Below are positions 11,640-28,560 of a stretch of 64,000 nucleotides of DNA, piece by piece. Every line of letters begins with the position of its first letter. Positions within the stretch are counted from its first letter, which is position 1. The notes beneath the pieces were generated by a model that was not told where the DNA came from, searched no databases, and was given only the letters and a program-made list of their open reading frames with translations. The stretch is from Schistocephalus solidus. Taxonomy: Eukaryota; Platyhelminthes; Cestoda; Diphyllobothriidea; Diphyllobothriidae. Where the stretch lies: NCBI GenBank assembly GCA_017591395.1, contig WEDG01003285.1:1-64000 (forward strand). Reading direction: 5' to 3'. The translations under genes and the position numbers were made by a program.

Positions 11640-12620
11640 AAGTTGTATTTTGTCGCCTATCCTGTTCAACTACGCTATCGACTGGATGCTTGGGAAGGCC
11701 CTGCAAGAAGAGGACGGTGTTTAGCTTGCACCCGGACGCCGGCTGGCTGATCTTGACTTCGCAGATGGTATCGCGTTACTAGCTTCAAACTTTGGTAATC
11801 TGCAGTCTATGGTGCCACAGGTGAATGCAGTCGCTAAATCGGTCGGACTGTCCATAAACGCGGGGAAGACCAAAGTTTTTTCAAGCTGCATCTCTGCCCA
11901 GGAAAAAAACACCTCTCGAGGTTTATGGCTGTCAACTTGAGGAGGTAGACCATTTGAAATACCTTGGGGCAAGGTTGCTGCCGAATGGACAGAGTAAGAA
12001 TGACGTTGTCTCACGAGTCGATGCTGTTATTCGGGTTTTCTCAAGCCTTAGAAAGTGCCTGTGGACACGACGCGACATTTGTATCGCCACAAGGATTCGC
12101 GTATACCGTGCGTCTGTCCGGTCTGTCATTCTCTATGGTTGTGAATGCTGGGCTACACGCATGGAAGATGAGCGAAAACTGGAGGCATTTGCCCACCACT
12201 GCTTGAGGACCATCCTCCGAGTGAAGTACACAGACTGCCTAAAATGAGACAGTCAGCACTCACTGCTAAAATATAGTAAGGGTATCCCAAGCCATCCAAG
12301 AACGACGAATGAGGTGGTTTGGGCACGTTCTTCGTCGCCCACCTTACGAGCTCAGTGTAACTGCCCTCAAACCGGTCTCACTACCCAATTGGAGGCGTCG
12401 AAGAGGGGGTCAGCTCAAAACCTGACTCGACTCGGTTCGTCAGGACACGGAATTTGTTCTTGGACCTTCAATATTCGGCGTTCGTCGTTGGCTAAAAGAA
12501 TGGGTTGAACTGTCCAGGTCTGCTGCCGCGGATCATCACGCGTGGAGGGGCACAATCCGTGACATAATCGAGGCTGGCTAGATCAGGCATGATCGCAGCC
12601 TTAACAAGTACAAGTAAGTA
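11640..12620 (+). mobile_element. RTE-clade (SR2-like) LINE, 3' fragment
   Basis: Contains the C-terminal third of an RTE reverse transcriptase: SPILFNYAIDWML, LADLDFADGIALLAS (RT catalytic box, normally Y/FADD, here FADG), LSINAGKTKV, then LKYLGARLLPNG, RVYRASVRSVILYGCECW and RRMRWFGHVLRRPPYELS, ending WRGTIRDIIEAG-stop near 12,581. A TAG at 11,722-11,724 and a one-base shift at the A-run near 11,906 break the frame. The sequence ends in an ACAAGTAAGTA-type short repeat, as RTE elements often do. Inactive, 5'-truncated. Confidence 0.85.
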
Positions 12621-14039
12621 CCTTAGGATCAGAATTTCGGTTACTATTTCATGAGACAGACCAGCTACTGTAGATGAACAGTTACTAAAAGATCGCCTGT
12701 GTGGGCTATAGACCAACAGCTTTAAGGCAAATCAGAGCCCTTCGTCTTGCGGTTTGGATAGATCGGTGCAACACAGCACTCCCGCATAACATAGTGTGGG
12801 CTCAGTAGCCTTCCTTGTCGGGGAGCCGTTTCAAGAGGGCATACTTTAGCTAATAAGTTGTCGGGGGTCAACTACTTCAAACATAACCTGTCCTCCATCG
12901 TCCATGTGAACGATACACTCCCCACAAGAACTTTCGAAAATAGCCCATTTGCGCAGAAAATCCATCAAATCGAACATCAACAGCAATTTTACTGAAGTTC
13001 GCAGAGTACAAGTCAGGTCAGACAGGCCTTAAAAACGGTGAAGTGCAGCACACCTAGCCTCAAAGTCATCACATGAGTTAAGGACAATTTTCTAAATATA
13101 AAATTAGAGTTGAGTGCACAATAGAAACTACGTAGATAGTTTTGGAGCTCATTGACTAGACGACTGCCTCATCATTGCAGCGAAATAGTTACCTGCTTAC
13201 GGTTATAAAAAATTAGCTGAGACATCTATCGAAGTCTTAAGTCAAAAAGTACGCAGATATTTCATTGAAGTAGGCACATCTCAGCTTTCGTACCACAGTT
13301 TGGTCCGTAAGTAGAAATTCCTGCCTTATAAATCTCGTGATTTTCATGGACAATTTTTAACCAAACAAGAACAGAAGAAGTCAGAGGGGTCCTGCCAATT
13401 AGAATATCACTTATTGAGCAGCTGTTTTCAATGACAGTGGCACAAAGCAGAAACACTTCTACCAAAATATCATCTTTAAATATTTGGCAACACGATTTTG
13501 TATTGCCCTCAGAAATACCCCGCCGTTTTCCCGAGTTCAAAATCAGAACACAATAACTGTTTCGCTGACCGACTGATTTTTCTGATGCCCATGCGGTCTT
13601 GGACAGTAGTCAGCTTCTGAAGAAAGCAGGCGGTGATAGAGCAGCTTTATTGCCACTAGTTCAACTTAAATATACTCACGTTTTATTGGCCATTAAAAAT
13701 AGCACAGACCAATCAGCACGTTATGGCCAGGATGAATTTTAACCTGTGGGGGCAAATGCGGAGCGGGAGGAGACGCAGTGCGTAGCAAACTTTCAACAGC
13801 TCCTTTGGTGAGGCAAGCTTTTGATGTATGGTGGGCGGGTGGCATAGGACGCCAGCGCCAACCATGACTGCATCCATATGAATGCTAATCAGGGCGGTGA
13901 TGACGGCGGCCGACGTGTCTACGGTGGTGGCAGCAGCAGCGGCGGCTGTAGTGAAACACCGGTTCCGCCTGCATCGAAATCCACAAGCAGACCGAAGAAA
14001 GACACAGTCGTTACCTCGAAAGTAAGTGGGCTAAAGACA

Positions 14040-14257
14040 CAAAGGCTAGCAGGGACTGCGACGGCGCGGCTGCGCCAGCCACCTGCGCCCTCTCCCGCCT
14101 TGCTCATGACGCCGGACTCAGGGGAGGGAGGAGAAGAGAGTGTAGTAGACACAGCACAGGTCTACTTCCAGTATAAATTAAATCCCACGCAGGTCACCGT
14201 AACTGCACTACCTTGCTGTGGAGCATATGGTGAACCCCGTCAGAATTGACGGTCGAA
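14040..14257 (-). repeat. R1 repeat, copy 8 (inverted)
   Basis: The reverse complement matches R1. On the + strand it gives the open frame seen in R1 copies (PPAPSPALL, ESVVDTAQVYFQYKLNPTQV, HGAYGG-like CGAYGEP). It lies inside a longer open + frame (13,878-14,249) that begins with a Gly/Ser-rich stretch of no known similarity. Confidence 0.7.
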
Positions 14258-15149
14258 CTTTCAATCTCCAGAGCGTTATAGAAGCACAAGGCTCGGTATG
14301 AGTACTGTTTACTTTGCGAGTCAGAATATCTGGCCACAGAAGGTGTGGAAGCACACCAATAAATCACTTTCAAAAAGAAATGCTTTCGAATGACCGAGCG
14401 TCGTTGGTGCTTCAATCAGGGTCGACAAAAACAGTCCTTTCCACACACATATTCCTCAACTCTAACTGTGGTAAGGATGCAATCCATCGTTATTGTATCA
14501 AGCGAGAGGGGAAGGAAGGGGAAGAAGGATAAGCTGAGGAGAACAAATGTGAACAGATTAAACACAATGGGGCACACTACAATAAAAGTCGGTATGTGGG
14601 TTATCGGGCGAAGGGTAACTACTACAGTTAACAACGAAGGCATCCGCAGTACTAGAAGACCTAAAATATTCGGTCGGAAGGGGAAGGCAAAAAAACTATA
14701 GGGGGAAACGGCATGGTGTCTGTGAGGCATATGACAGTCTATCCATCGCAAACAATGAAGATCGTCGTAGCCCTGGATGGGCGCAGTTGTGACTCACAAG
14801 TGACTTTGTCTATGACGAAGCAGATTCGCGCTGCATCGGCATCACCTCGCCCTGCCCCAGTTTCCTGGTAAAACCATGTCGACACGATCAGACATGGGCG
14901 CGGACAGTGGATAACGAGGTTGAACAGTTCATCTGCACGTTCCACGCATGACACGCTGATCAACTTCGTGCTTTGCTTGCCCTACGGAGTCGTTGCAGTC
15001 GGACCCATAGCCCGTCAGTTGGCAGCTTCCTCCATCACGACTGGTTGCGTATCATGATATTTTCCAAGCGTGTTCTGTTGCTTATAACGATGAACCTAAG
15101 TACTGCAATAGTCGATAGGCACTCATCGGGCGTTTACAGGACTCACTCG

Positions 15150-15464
15150 TCCCGTTGTGCCTTGGGGCTCACCCTCGAGTCCCGATAGCAGCCGCATTTG
15201 ACTTCTGATCAACAGGTCACGGGTTTGATACTCAGGTGGGGTACCACTTGGGGTTGGTATGGCTGGCTGACGACGGCTAATAAACCAGAAATGGTCATTC
15301 TAGTCTCCCTTGTCTTTGTCGGCAATGTCATTCTGTCTGAGTTCCGCATTCCACTCATCGCCCACACATCCTAATGGCTTTTCAAGGTCAGGCCAGACGA
15401 GGATGAGGCTAGACGCGGTCACTAACGTAATATTAAATCGCCACGTAACGAGTTCCACACGACA
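15150..15464 (+). repeat. tRNA-derived SINE-like repeat
   Basis: GACTTCTGATCAACAGGTCA followed by CGGGTTTGATACTC is a degraded anticodon/T-arm with a B-box (compare GGGTTCGAGCCTC in the 58.7-kb copy). An ~220-bp unrelated body follows. It abuts R1 copy 4 directly at 15,465. Confidence 0.5.
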
Positions 15465-15812
15465 GTCGACCGTCGTAGTCCGACGATGTCCACCGTATGC
15501 TCCATGGGAAAGTGGAGCAGGGACGGTGACTTGCGCGTGATTTAGTTTAAAGTGATAGTAGACTTGCGCTGCATCTACCGCACTCTCTCCTCCTCCCCCA
15601 CCTGAGCCCGGTGTCAAGACAGAGTCAAGAAGACCGGAGGCGGGAGAGGACGCAGGTGGCTGGCGCGGCCGGAGCCGCCCCTGGGCGTGCCACCACACCC
15701 ACATGTTCGGCATTTGTTATGGGAGCGCAACCCGAATAACGCATGCCGTGCCCTGATGTGGCCCCCGTGTTGGGCCAACGCATCTATAACGTGGCCCGTT
15801 TAGGGGTCACAC
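15465..15812 (+). repeat. R1 repeat, copy 4 (full length)
   Basis: A complete unit from GTCGACCGTCGTAGTCCGAC to the CCCGTTTAGGGG end. The minus strand has a stop-free frame across the unit (QPPASSPASGLLDSVLTPGS then ESAVDAAQVYYHFKLNHAQV and HGAYGGHRRTTTV) that recurs in copies 6, 7 and 8. Confidence 0.85.
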
Positions 15813-16651
15813 GAGTTCCACACACGTGATCGCATCTCACACACAAGAGAGATGTCATAAAGGTAACCTTAAGGAGTCAATAAAGCCTGATCCTCGCTCC
15901 AGAGGATAAACAGTGTTAACTCCTTAGTTGGCAGCCTTACAGGTAAATTACTTTTAGTGCGTTGCTATATGCCCAAGCGCGCCAGGGCTATCACAGTGGG
16001 AAATTTGGTGACTGACCTAGCGGAATGGCGTCCCAGTATCGGCTTCAAGTTCTTTCTTTTCCCAATCATCAACAGCCTGTTGGCAGAGTCTCATCGAAAC
16101 ACATATCGTAAGTGTGCTTACACGTTAAGCCTGATAACGAAAATTGATCTGATCAATCCAAGGTAACTATAATGTTCCTGATTTTATTTTTTCGTCTGAT
16201 CGGTGCCAGAAAATGTCCTTCTTGCATGCAGAATATGTTTATACATAATGCTATCAATCAAAATGCGTACAAATTCATGCGGAAAGCAACGTAACCTTAT
16301 ATTCGGGCAATTTCACATGCTAATAACCATCCTAGACTAAGTTTACACATCCGTGCGTGTTTTTCTATGAGAGGTGAGCAACCTAGGCTTGAGAGTATTA
16401 CCAAATGGGACTTGCCGCATTTTAAAATTGACTTTCTTTTCAACGTAAATCAGATTAAGCAGGGTGTAAACAAGGAGGGTACTTTTAGAAAACCAGACGT
16501 TTTTTTGCATTAATTATGCCTAAAACAATCCTTTGTTTAAACATGCCGACATTTTTCCAGTCCCTTTGCGAATACACCATACATTTAAGAAGTCAAGTTT
16601 GGCGAACTCCATAAATTATCGCGAAAAAGCCCACTGTCAAGTATGATCAAA

Positions 16652-16820
16652 GCTCTAGCCACTTGAGCAACGAGGCCCCACCGGGAGACGTAAATTTAAT
16701 CACACTTGGATCAAGTTACTTGCTGGTAGCTCCCGTTGGGGCCTCGCAGATCAAGTGGCAAGTGCTGGATGTACTAAAGCCTTCCCATTGCTGTCATGGG
16801 TTCGAATCTCACCGAGGCCA
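16652..16820 (+). repeat. Inverted pair of tRNA-like heads (one nearly complete tRNA-like unit)
   Basis: The + unit at 16,740-16,820 has a perfect 7-bp acceptor stem (GGCCTCG with CGAGGCC), a discriminator A and a T arm with GGGTTCGAATCTC. The middle is too altered to assign an anticodon. At 16,652-16,686 the first ~35 bp of the same unit occurs inverted (about 29 of 36 positions match, counted by eye), so the two heads form a palindrome with a ~43-bp spacer. Likely tRNA-derived SINE heads rather than a working tRNA gene. Confidence 0.55.
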
Positions 16821-17847
16821 CCGAGTTTTCTAGAATTGGGTCAAATGAATATTTCAAAGCTGTTAAAACCGCCTAATTAACTTTAGCAGTATCTTCGCAT
16901 GCATATGGCCACCCAGTTTTACATTTACAATCTTCGAACGGAGTCTAAAGGCAAGAAACCATAGCGGAAACAGCTCGAGTTTAGAATCTCAAACAATCAA
17001 AAAAAGGAAACCATACAGAAAAGTCTCGTGGAATCATTTTGGAATCCATACTTGACCTGTAGTCTGTTGGATAACCAGCATACTCAACACTACACTGATT
17101 CTTGAATGAGATTTACGTGCAAATTTCCTTAAGGCACTATTTTCCAACGTTCTTCTACTTGTGTTGCTTTATTTACTGTGTTTTTGCATGGACAGACTTT
17201 ATGTGCTTGTAGAGCTTGTAGTTTAATCATTTGACACGATTGTAGGAATTTTCCGCTTCTCTAAAAAGTTGGTATTTTTAGACAACGTAACATTATTTTT
17301 AATATTTCTTTTGTGTTCATTTTTTGAGAATATTGATCGATATATTTGGACCGGTATCCGAGTGATGATGGCTGTTTCGTAAATTTAGGCACATTTGCCG
17401 TGCATACACGGCTAATCGATGAGGTTCTCGGGTGAGACGCCGAAGGGCTGCTGCTAAATAGAGTGCGTGCTGTCTGGCCGAAAGCAAGCCACGAGGAGAG
17501 CGCGATATGCAGTAAGAAAGCAATTTGCCAAACGCGACACACGCGAGTAGGCAAAAGAAGAACAGTGGGGAGTGAGGCACGCAGGGGGTGTACATTATGT
17601 TGCCCCGGCTGGACTAATAATTTCTCGGGCAGCAGACCATTCGGAGAAGCTAGGACTTCTACTGAATCGAGATAGTCAAATACGCTACGCTAGGGCAGAG
17701 GGCGCCGACTTTTCATGTGGAAAGGCACTGCAATATGGGTTTCGCCGTTCTGTGTCCGGGCCTGTCATCAGTCGACTGGGTGCAGTGGTTGGTCTTGGGT
17801 GAGTCTCTGCTTCATACGCGTCAGGAGCCAGTGGTGTGGCGGGTAGG

Positions 17848-18268
17848 GATGCCTTCTATGGCCGCCTAAACAGCACACGGGAATTGGAACCGCCCCGCCC
17901 GCTTAAGATAGGTGGGCTTACGGGAAATTTCAGGAAGGGTTAATACACCCGTGTCTTAATGCTAACACTAACTCTAACAAACCTAAACTGTAACGTTAAG
18001 CTTAACCTTAGCCCTACCCCAAGCCTAAACCAAAAAGCTTACACGATAATAACATAAACTCTTAGCTTAATCATGACCCTATCCGCTACTCTAACCTTAA
18101 GCCTAACCCTTACTTATCCTCAACCCGAACTCTAACCTTAATCCTAAGCCTAAACTTAGCCCGAACACCCACCTTCATTCTAAACATAATTTCTCCGGAC
18201 ACAAAGCCACATGCATTGTCGACGGTTCCTATTCCCGTGTCCAGTTTAGGCGGCCATACAAGGCATCT
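17848..18268. mobile_element. M4: TIR element with telomere-like core
   Basis: The left end, GATGCCTTCTATGGCCGCC then TAAACAGCACACGGGAATTG, is inverted at the right as TTCCTATTCCCGTGTCCAGT followed by TTAGGCGGCCATACAAGGCATC. The ~330-bp core is made of CTAACCTTAAGCCTAACCCT-type units, the opposite strand sense to M1. With M1 this copy defines the family best. Confidence 0.8.
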
Positions 18269-19435
18269 CTACCGGGCCTGCACACGACAATGTGGATCGT
18301 CCAAATGAGGGATGCGTAGGGTCTTGTACAAGCTAAAGTTTCTAGGAGAGTGAGAGGTAACCGGGCTCAAAGAATAATGCTGCCTGCAGTTAACGAGGTA
18401 AAAAACCGTGGTAAAAGAAAAGACCTAGAACGGGGACAACCGTTGGCTTTACTGATGAGAAATTTCGGCTCTGGTGCATATACGACTTATGTTCTGCATT
18501 TGAAGACCGAGAACTTTCAAAAACAAAGAATCGGGAGTACTGACATGCTGGGTGGGGGGACTTCTGACGGTAAAAGGCAGCGGTGTAATGCAGAAGACAA
18601 AATTCGAACAGGCGTATGGAGGACGCAGACGCAGAAGTTCGCGACACACAGGCGGGGACGGGGAGGAAGACCCCACCGCGGCAGACCGACGGGTTGCTAG
18701 TTAGCTGAACGAGCAGCCTAGCACATCGATCAGTTTGGTTGCTGTGGCGGCCAGACACTGCAGTCATAAACGAGAACAGAATGTACTTTTGTCTGCTATG
18801 TCCGCCATAGTTCCGAGGGGTACATAGAAGGCCAGACTGCATAAATCATTCTGGACTCCGTTCGTCCTCCCTCGCACACGTCTGCCCGTGGAACAAAGCA
18901 AGGAGAATGGTTGGGGGGGAGGGTAGACCGATTGCAAAGGCGTGACATAGGTGTAACAGCCATACCGTTCGCGTTGGACACAAATATACGTCGATGCAGA
19001 CGCAATCAGTAACAATCGATTGTCATTAAGCATAGCCAACAGGTTGCGATAGGGTAGTTTCAAATCATGGCTGTAAGGAAAAGGCCCCTGCATCCCTCCG
19101 ACGTCTTAGATGGTGCGCAGAAACTTTCTCTGCGCTCTCGACTTGGTGCTGATTAATACCTCGGTCGGTCGGAGGGGGAAGGGGTGTCCACCAATAAATT
19201 CAGTGCTTGGTGCAGCCATGATCAGGCCTGACCCAACTGGACGCTGTGATAGCACAACCAGTGCCTCCCAGAGTGCGACGATAAGCTGCAGCAGTTCAAG
19301 TAGGTTGGACTAAATTTCATCTCGAACTATAGGTTCAAAAATCACCTCCAAAACTCGACAAACCGTGTTCAGTAAGGATTCATGCAGCTTCAGTAGCAGC
19401 AAACTGGAGCGACGACTAAAACACGTAAAACCACC

Positions 19436-19588
19436 TCGGTGGCTGGCCTGGCCGGTGCCCCTAGGCGTGCCACTCCACCCTCATGTTCGGCATTTGTTAT
19501 GGGAGCACAAACCGAATAACGCCTGCCATGCCCTGATATGGTCCCCGTGTTGGTCCAGCGCATCTGCCACGTGGCCCGTTCTAGGGGG
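19436..19588 (+). repeat. R1 repeat, copy 5 (3' part, first of tandem array)
   Basis: Matches the last ~150 bp of R1 (GGTGGCTGGCCTGGCC, CATGTTCGGCATTTGTTATG, CCCCGTGTTGGTCCAGCGCA) and is followed at once by a full copy. Confidence 0.85.
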
Positions 19589-19589
19589 C

Positions 19590-19960
19590 ACGATAGTTCG
19601 ACCGTCGTAGTCCGACGATGTCCACCGTATGCTCCATGGAAGGGTGGAGCAGGGACGGTGACTTGCGCGTGAATTAGTTTTAAGTTATAGTAGCCTTGCG
19701 CTGCAGCTACCGCACTCTCTCCTCCTCCCCTACCTGAGCCCGGTGTCAAGACAGAGTCAAGAAAACCGAAGGCGAGAGAGGACGCAGGTGGCTGGCGCAG
19801 CCGGGTCCCCTAAGTCCTAGCCGCCCCTAGGCGTGCCACCACACCTCCCATGTTCGGCATTTGTTAGCGAAGCGCAACCCGAATAACGCATGCCGTGCCC
19901 TGATGTGGCCATCGTGTTGGTCCAACGCATCTACCACGAGGCCCGTTTAGGGGGCACTTA
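19590..19960 (+). repeat. R1 repeat, copy 6 (full length, tandem)
   Basis: Complete unit from AGTTCGACCGTCGTAGTCCG to GGCCCGTTTAGGGGGCACTT. The minus-strand frame is open (TPGSGRGGGESAVAAAQGYY, HAQVTVPAPPFHGAYGGHRR). Confidence 0.9.
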
Positions 19961-19964
19961 GGGG

Positions 19965-19984
19965 CACACACACACACACACACA
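19965..19984 (+). repeat. (CA)n microsatellite between R1 units
   Basis: Ten CA repeats sit exactly between R1 copies 6 and 7. Copies 1 and 4 also have CA-rich sequence after their 3' ends. Confidence 0.9.
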
Positions 19985-19989
19985 TACGA

Positions 19990-20352
19990 CAGTTCGACCG
20001 TCGTAGTCCGATGATTTCCACCGTATGCTCCACACCATGGTGGTGCAGGGACGGTGACTCGCGCGTAGATTCGTTTTAAGTGATAGAAGACATGCGCTGC
20101 ATCTACAACACTCCTCCTCTTCCCCCACTTTTGCCCGGTGTCAACACAGAGCCAAGAAAACCGAAGGCGGAAGAGGACGCAGGTGGCTGGCGCGGCTGGG
20201 TCCCCTGAGTCCCTAGCCGCCCCTAGGCGTGCCACCACAACCCCCCTATTCGGCATTTTTATGGGAGCGCAACCCGAATAACGCCTGCCGTGCCCTGATG
20301 TGGCCCCCGTGTTGGTCGAACGCATCTACCACGTGGTCCGTTTAGGGGACAC
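19990..20352 (+). repeat. R1 repeat, copy 7 (full length, tandem)
   Basis: Third unit of the array, from CAGTTCGACCGTCGTAGTCC to GTGGTCCGTTTAGGGGACAC. The minus-strand frame stays open and shows the same DAAHVFYHLKRIYARVTVPA-type reading. Confidence 0.9.
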
Positions 20353-22082
20353 AACACATAGAACAAAGTTTCTAGAGCCATTATTTTTCCGAGGCTACAT
20401 TCTGTAGGTCATCAAAATCAAAAACAAAGCAAAATCACTGGTACAGTATTGTCGAACCCGCACGGGATCCTTAAAATCATACAGTCAATGAATGGGTTGA
20501 ATTCTACACTTAATGCGAACAGCTACCAACAGTGGCGGAATGATTATGGGCCTTGATCACAGCAATACTGTTCCCCGATACACTGGTAAACTATATTATT
20601 CACCATAGGAACTTGGCGATAGAAATACAACAAAGCTGCAGCGCAATTAATAAAACTGTATGTTTTTTGTCGATCGAAATTCCTTAGCAGAGGCCCATGT
20701 GAACCCTTTCTGCGTGCATGGACGTAATTATTATTTCTAGCAGCACTGTAAAAACGTTTGGTCGCTGCTGAGGGTGGGTGACATGAATGTTTTAAACCCC
20801 CCTTCCCTCCCCCAGTCTCGCGATCTCAGCATTTAATGCAGTCGACGAAACACGAGGACCTTAGTGCAGTACCCACAGTGCGGAATCAAACTTCGAGCAT
20901 ATACTGACCAGTGCTGAGAAGCTACATTAGGCGCCAGTAAAACCTGATTCTCCAACTTCAAGACCAACGTTCTCTTCCACAGTCAAAGGCGCCGCCATTG
21001 GTCTATGGTGAAGAGAACTTTTGCAGTTCCTGCTTATTCTCTACGTCCGGTGCCACCATTTTCCTTGTCAAGATCCAGTCGAGAGGACTGTAGAGTTAAA
21101 TGGACGTCGTCAAAACGCGTTGCTGGGTATTATCTGAAACCATTGGTACAAACTTGAGGGCTCTGATGCCCTCCATTTCTGCAGACTAAACACAAGCATG
21201 CAAAAGCGCAAACTACAGGTTAGTTGCTGAGGCCTGAAACTGCAAGTTAAGTATCCCAAACACAATGTTTACTTTGTGATAGAAATTGCTAAGGCGAAGG
21301 AATATCCCTGATATTCTGTACCATATGGAGCTTAAATACTCGGCCTGAGACAGTAGGTGCGTTGATACTCCACCGGTCTTGGTTCACTGATGACTAGATG
21401 CAAACTGAAAGTTCATCGGCGTTCACTCTACAGATATTCTATGGGTCAATGTCAAAAACGTTTTATTGTAGTCGGTGGAACAATTGACAAAAGAACGTTT
21501 ATTGCAACACATTTATGAAGATTTTATAACTACCCCCCCCCCCCCACATCAAGTGCACCACCTTCAAACTTGGACGGATCACAGTTCCAAGAGGCAGCAG
21601 CCACGCAGTACTAGAGTACTAGCCGATAACAAGTGTCCAGGCAAAAGATCAGCAGCGAATTCCAACGTACACATCACTACAGAGGTCTGTCTGTCGTCTA
21701 CGTGCAGGGTAGCTAGTGCATCTGCAGGTCGCGGATGGCAAAATACACCTCGGCAAAAGGTACGTACTAAATAAACAGGCTCTCGGTTTTGACGAATAGG
21801 CCTTTGCAAATCATGCAGCCAGTAGTACTGATCTCAGACATGACTGAACACTGATCCGGCGAGGTGAGTTTCTACAAGAAAGACCACAAGCCATTGCAGT
21901 ACTATGAGGTGCGACTGTTAATCGAAGTCCCTCTTTACCTGTTTTCATGAAAGGAATTTAAACCGAATGAAATCCTGAATTTGGCTTATGGCATCTAGTT
22001 TTCATACACCGCCGTGAAGGTTTGATCAGTCACATATCTAAATAAATTGGGCCAGCATTGCTTAGATGGCAGCCTTCTGACG

Positions 22083-22262
22083 GAAGACAGGTGGCGTTGC
22101 GATAAATTCCTGGAAGGGAAAATATTCCCATTTTATTACCCTAACGCTAACCTCATCCGTAAGTCTAAACCTAACCTTAAATGTGGTCCAAATTACCTTG
22201 GAATGTAGCGTAAGGCCACCTATATTACGGTAGGTTGCCGTTTCTATATCCTGTTCGGGTTC
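22083..22262. mobile_element. M5: degenerate TIR element
   Basis: Core CCCTAACGCTAACCTCATCC and AAACCTAACCTTAA, with a right end GCCGTTTCTATATCCTGTTC resembling the inner part of the M-family terminal repeat. The outer ends are not preserved. Confidence 0.4.
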
Positions 22263-23759
22263 CGAAAAATGACCTACACGCCAGGTCTAGCCTATCCAAA
22301 AGAACCAAATAGTGGAAGAGTGATGTTGTTCCAGAAAAGGTGAGGCCTAAATCAGAGAACACTTCAGTTGGGGACGATTTAGGCATTATTTTCTTGTATC
22401 CACAACTCACGACAGAAAAAAAACTACATGACTTTCCCTGATCTCGTCTACTGCAAAGGTTGCGAACGCCTATAACCCAAGGTATGCATAAAAAGACAAG
22501 CACTACACAAGTAGTTAACTTAAACTATGACCACCCAATCAGTCCCACAGAGTATCGCGTGAGGGAGCCCTATCAGTGTGTTGTGATGCACAGAAGGGAT
22601 ACGGAAGACATGGTTGTCAAATTACAAATCCTCCGATGAATGGTTGCCAGCAGAACTTCATCAACCGACGCATGCAAAGATGAGGTGAGACCCAAATGCA
22701 CTGGACACAAATTCTGGCGGGTCCTCTCAAACGTTAGAGGCCTCACCCATTTCAGAGTTGGCACTGTGCACAGGTCAGAAGCAGGCATCCGCCGTCAAGT
22801 GACGAGGCCGGAAGACGTATTGCCAAAACAGAAAATGGCACAAATTACTCGCTGGGTCTGGTGTAGTTGTAAGAAGACCAAATATGTCGGAAAGAGGAGA
22901 ATTAGGCTGTGAGGAAAATGGACACGTAGTGACGAGGAATAATGTAAACCTCGAGGATGAAGGTCACTCGAAAAGACTCTACCTAACCGCCAAACACAAC
23001 GGTGCCAGAATCATCGAAAGAGGCGACAACTACGCGAGTGGCGAGCTGCTCGTTGCCTAGTTCAGCGGTCCGCACTTTATCCGTTAACGCAATGTCCCTG
23101 GGTATAGCAATTACTCGAGGGGAGGGGGCGATAAAGAGGAGCAGAACTATGAGTCGGTTACCGCGCCTACGCCAACGCTGTTATGACGCGACAATTAACT
23201 GCTCGAAAGTAGATGGTCAATCCAACTATGAAAACGCATGATTAATTATCAACGATTAATTATTCGGACAAGACCAGTCACTTAAAACAGGCAGAGATGC
23301 AGTAACCGCATCTTATAGGTGCCCAGTGACTTGCACCTACCTCTGATTTGCCTCAGATGGTGCGGTCGCATAATAAATAGAAATGTCAGGCCGACAATGC
23401 CCTTATTTCAACGATTGGGCAGACTTCATACTTTCGTACTTGGGGCAGACTTTTTGTGCTTTTGGAATCATACACCCCTCTGCTAGCATTTTTAGCCTAT
23501 TCAATTGTGGTCGTCACGCGCAGTGGCAGCGTGCTGGCCGGCAACCAATTACCACGGATAACGACATTGTCATGGATTGGCACATATTTTAAGGCAGTAG
23601 AATGAGCCGAGTGCAATTTCAATCTGCATACTCGAGGCTCAATATTCACTGGCGAATGTTAATTGGATTGGAAAAGTGGCCTCAAAATTGATACTAGACA
23701 CACTGAGAAGCAGAAGTGGAAAAGGGCTGATTTTGATTTTTAAAAGAGATCAAGACTCA

Positions 23760-28559
<4,800 letters not shown>

Positions 28560-28560
<1 letters not shown>

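Noticed and set aside
16740..16820. Functional tRNA gene
   Set aside because: Acceptor and T arms are good, but the anticodon arm does not fold into a standard 5-bp stem with 7-base loop, and an inverted partial copy lies next to it; treated as SINE-like.
18350..18700. 116-codon Arg/Gly-rich frame on +, with longer minus frames overlapping it
   Set aside because: Open on both strands, typical of GC-rich non-coding sequence just after the M4 repeat; no recognisable domain.
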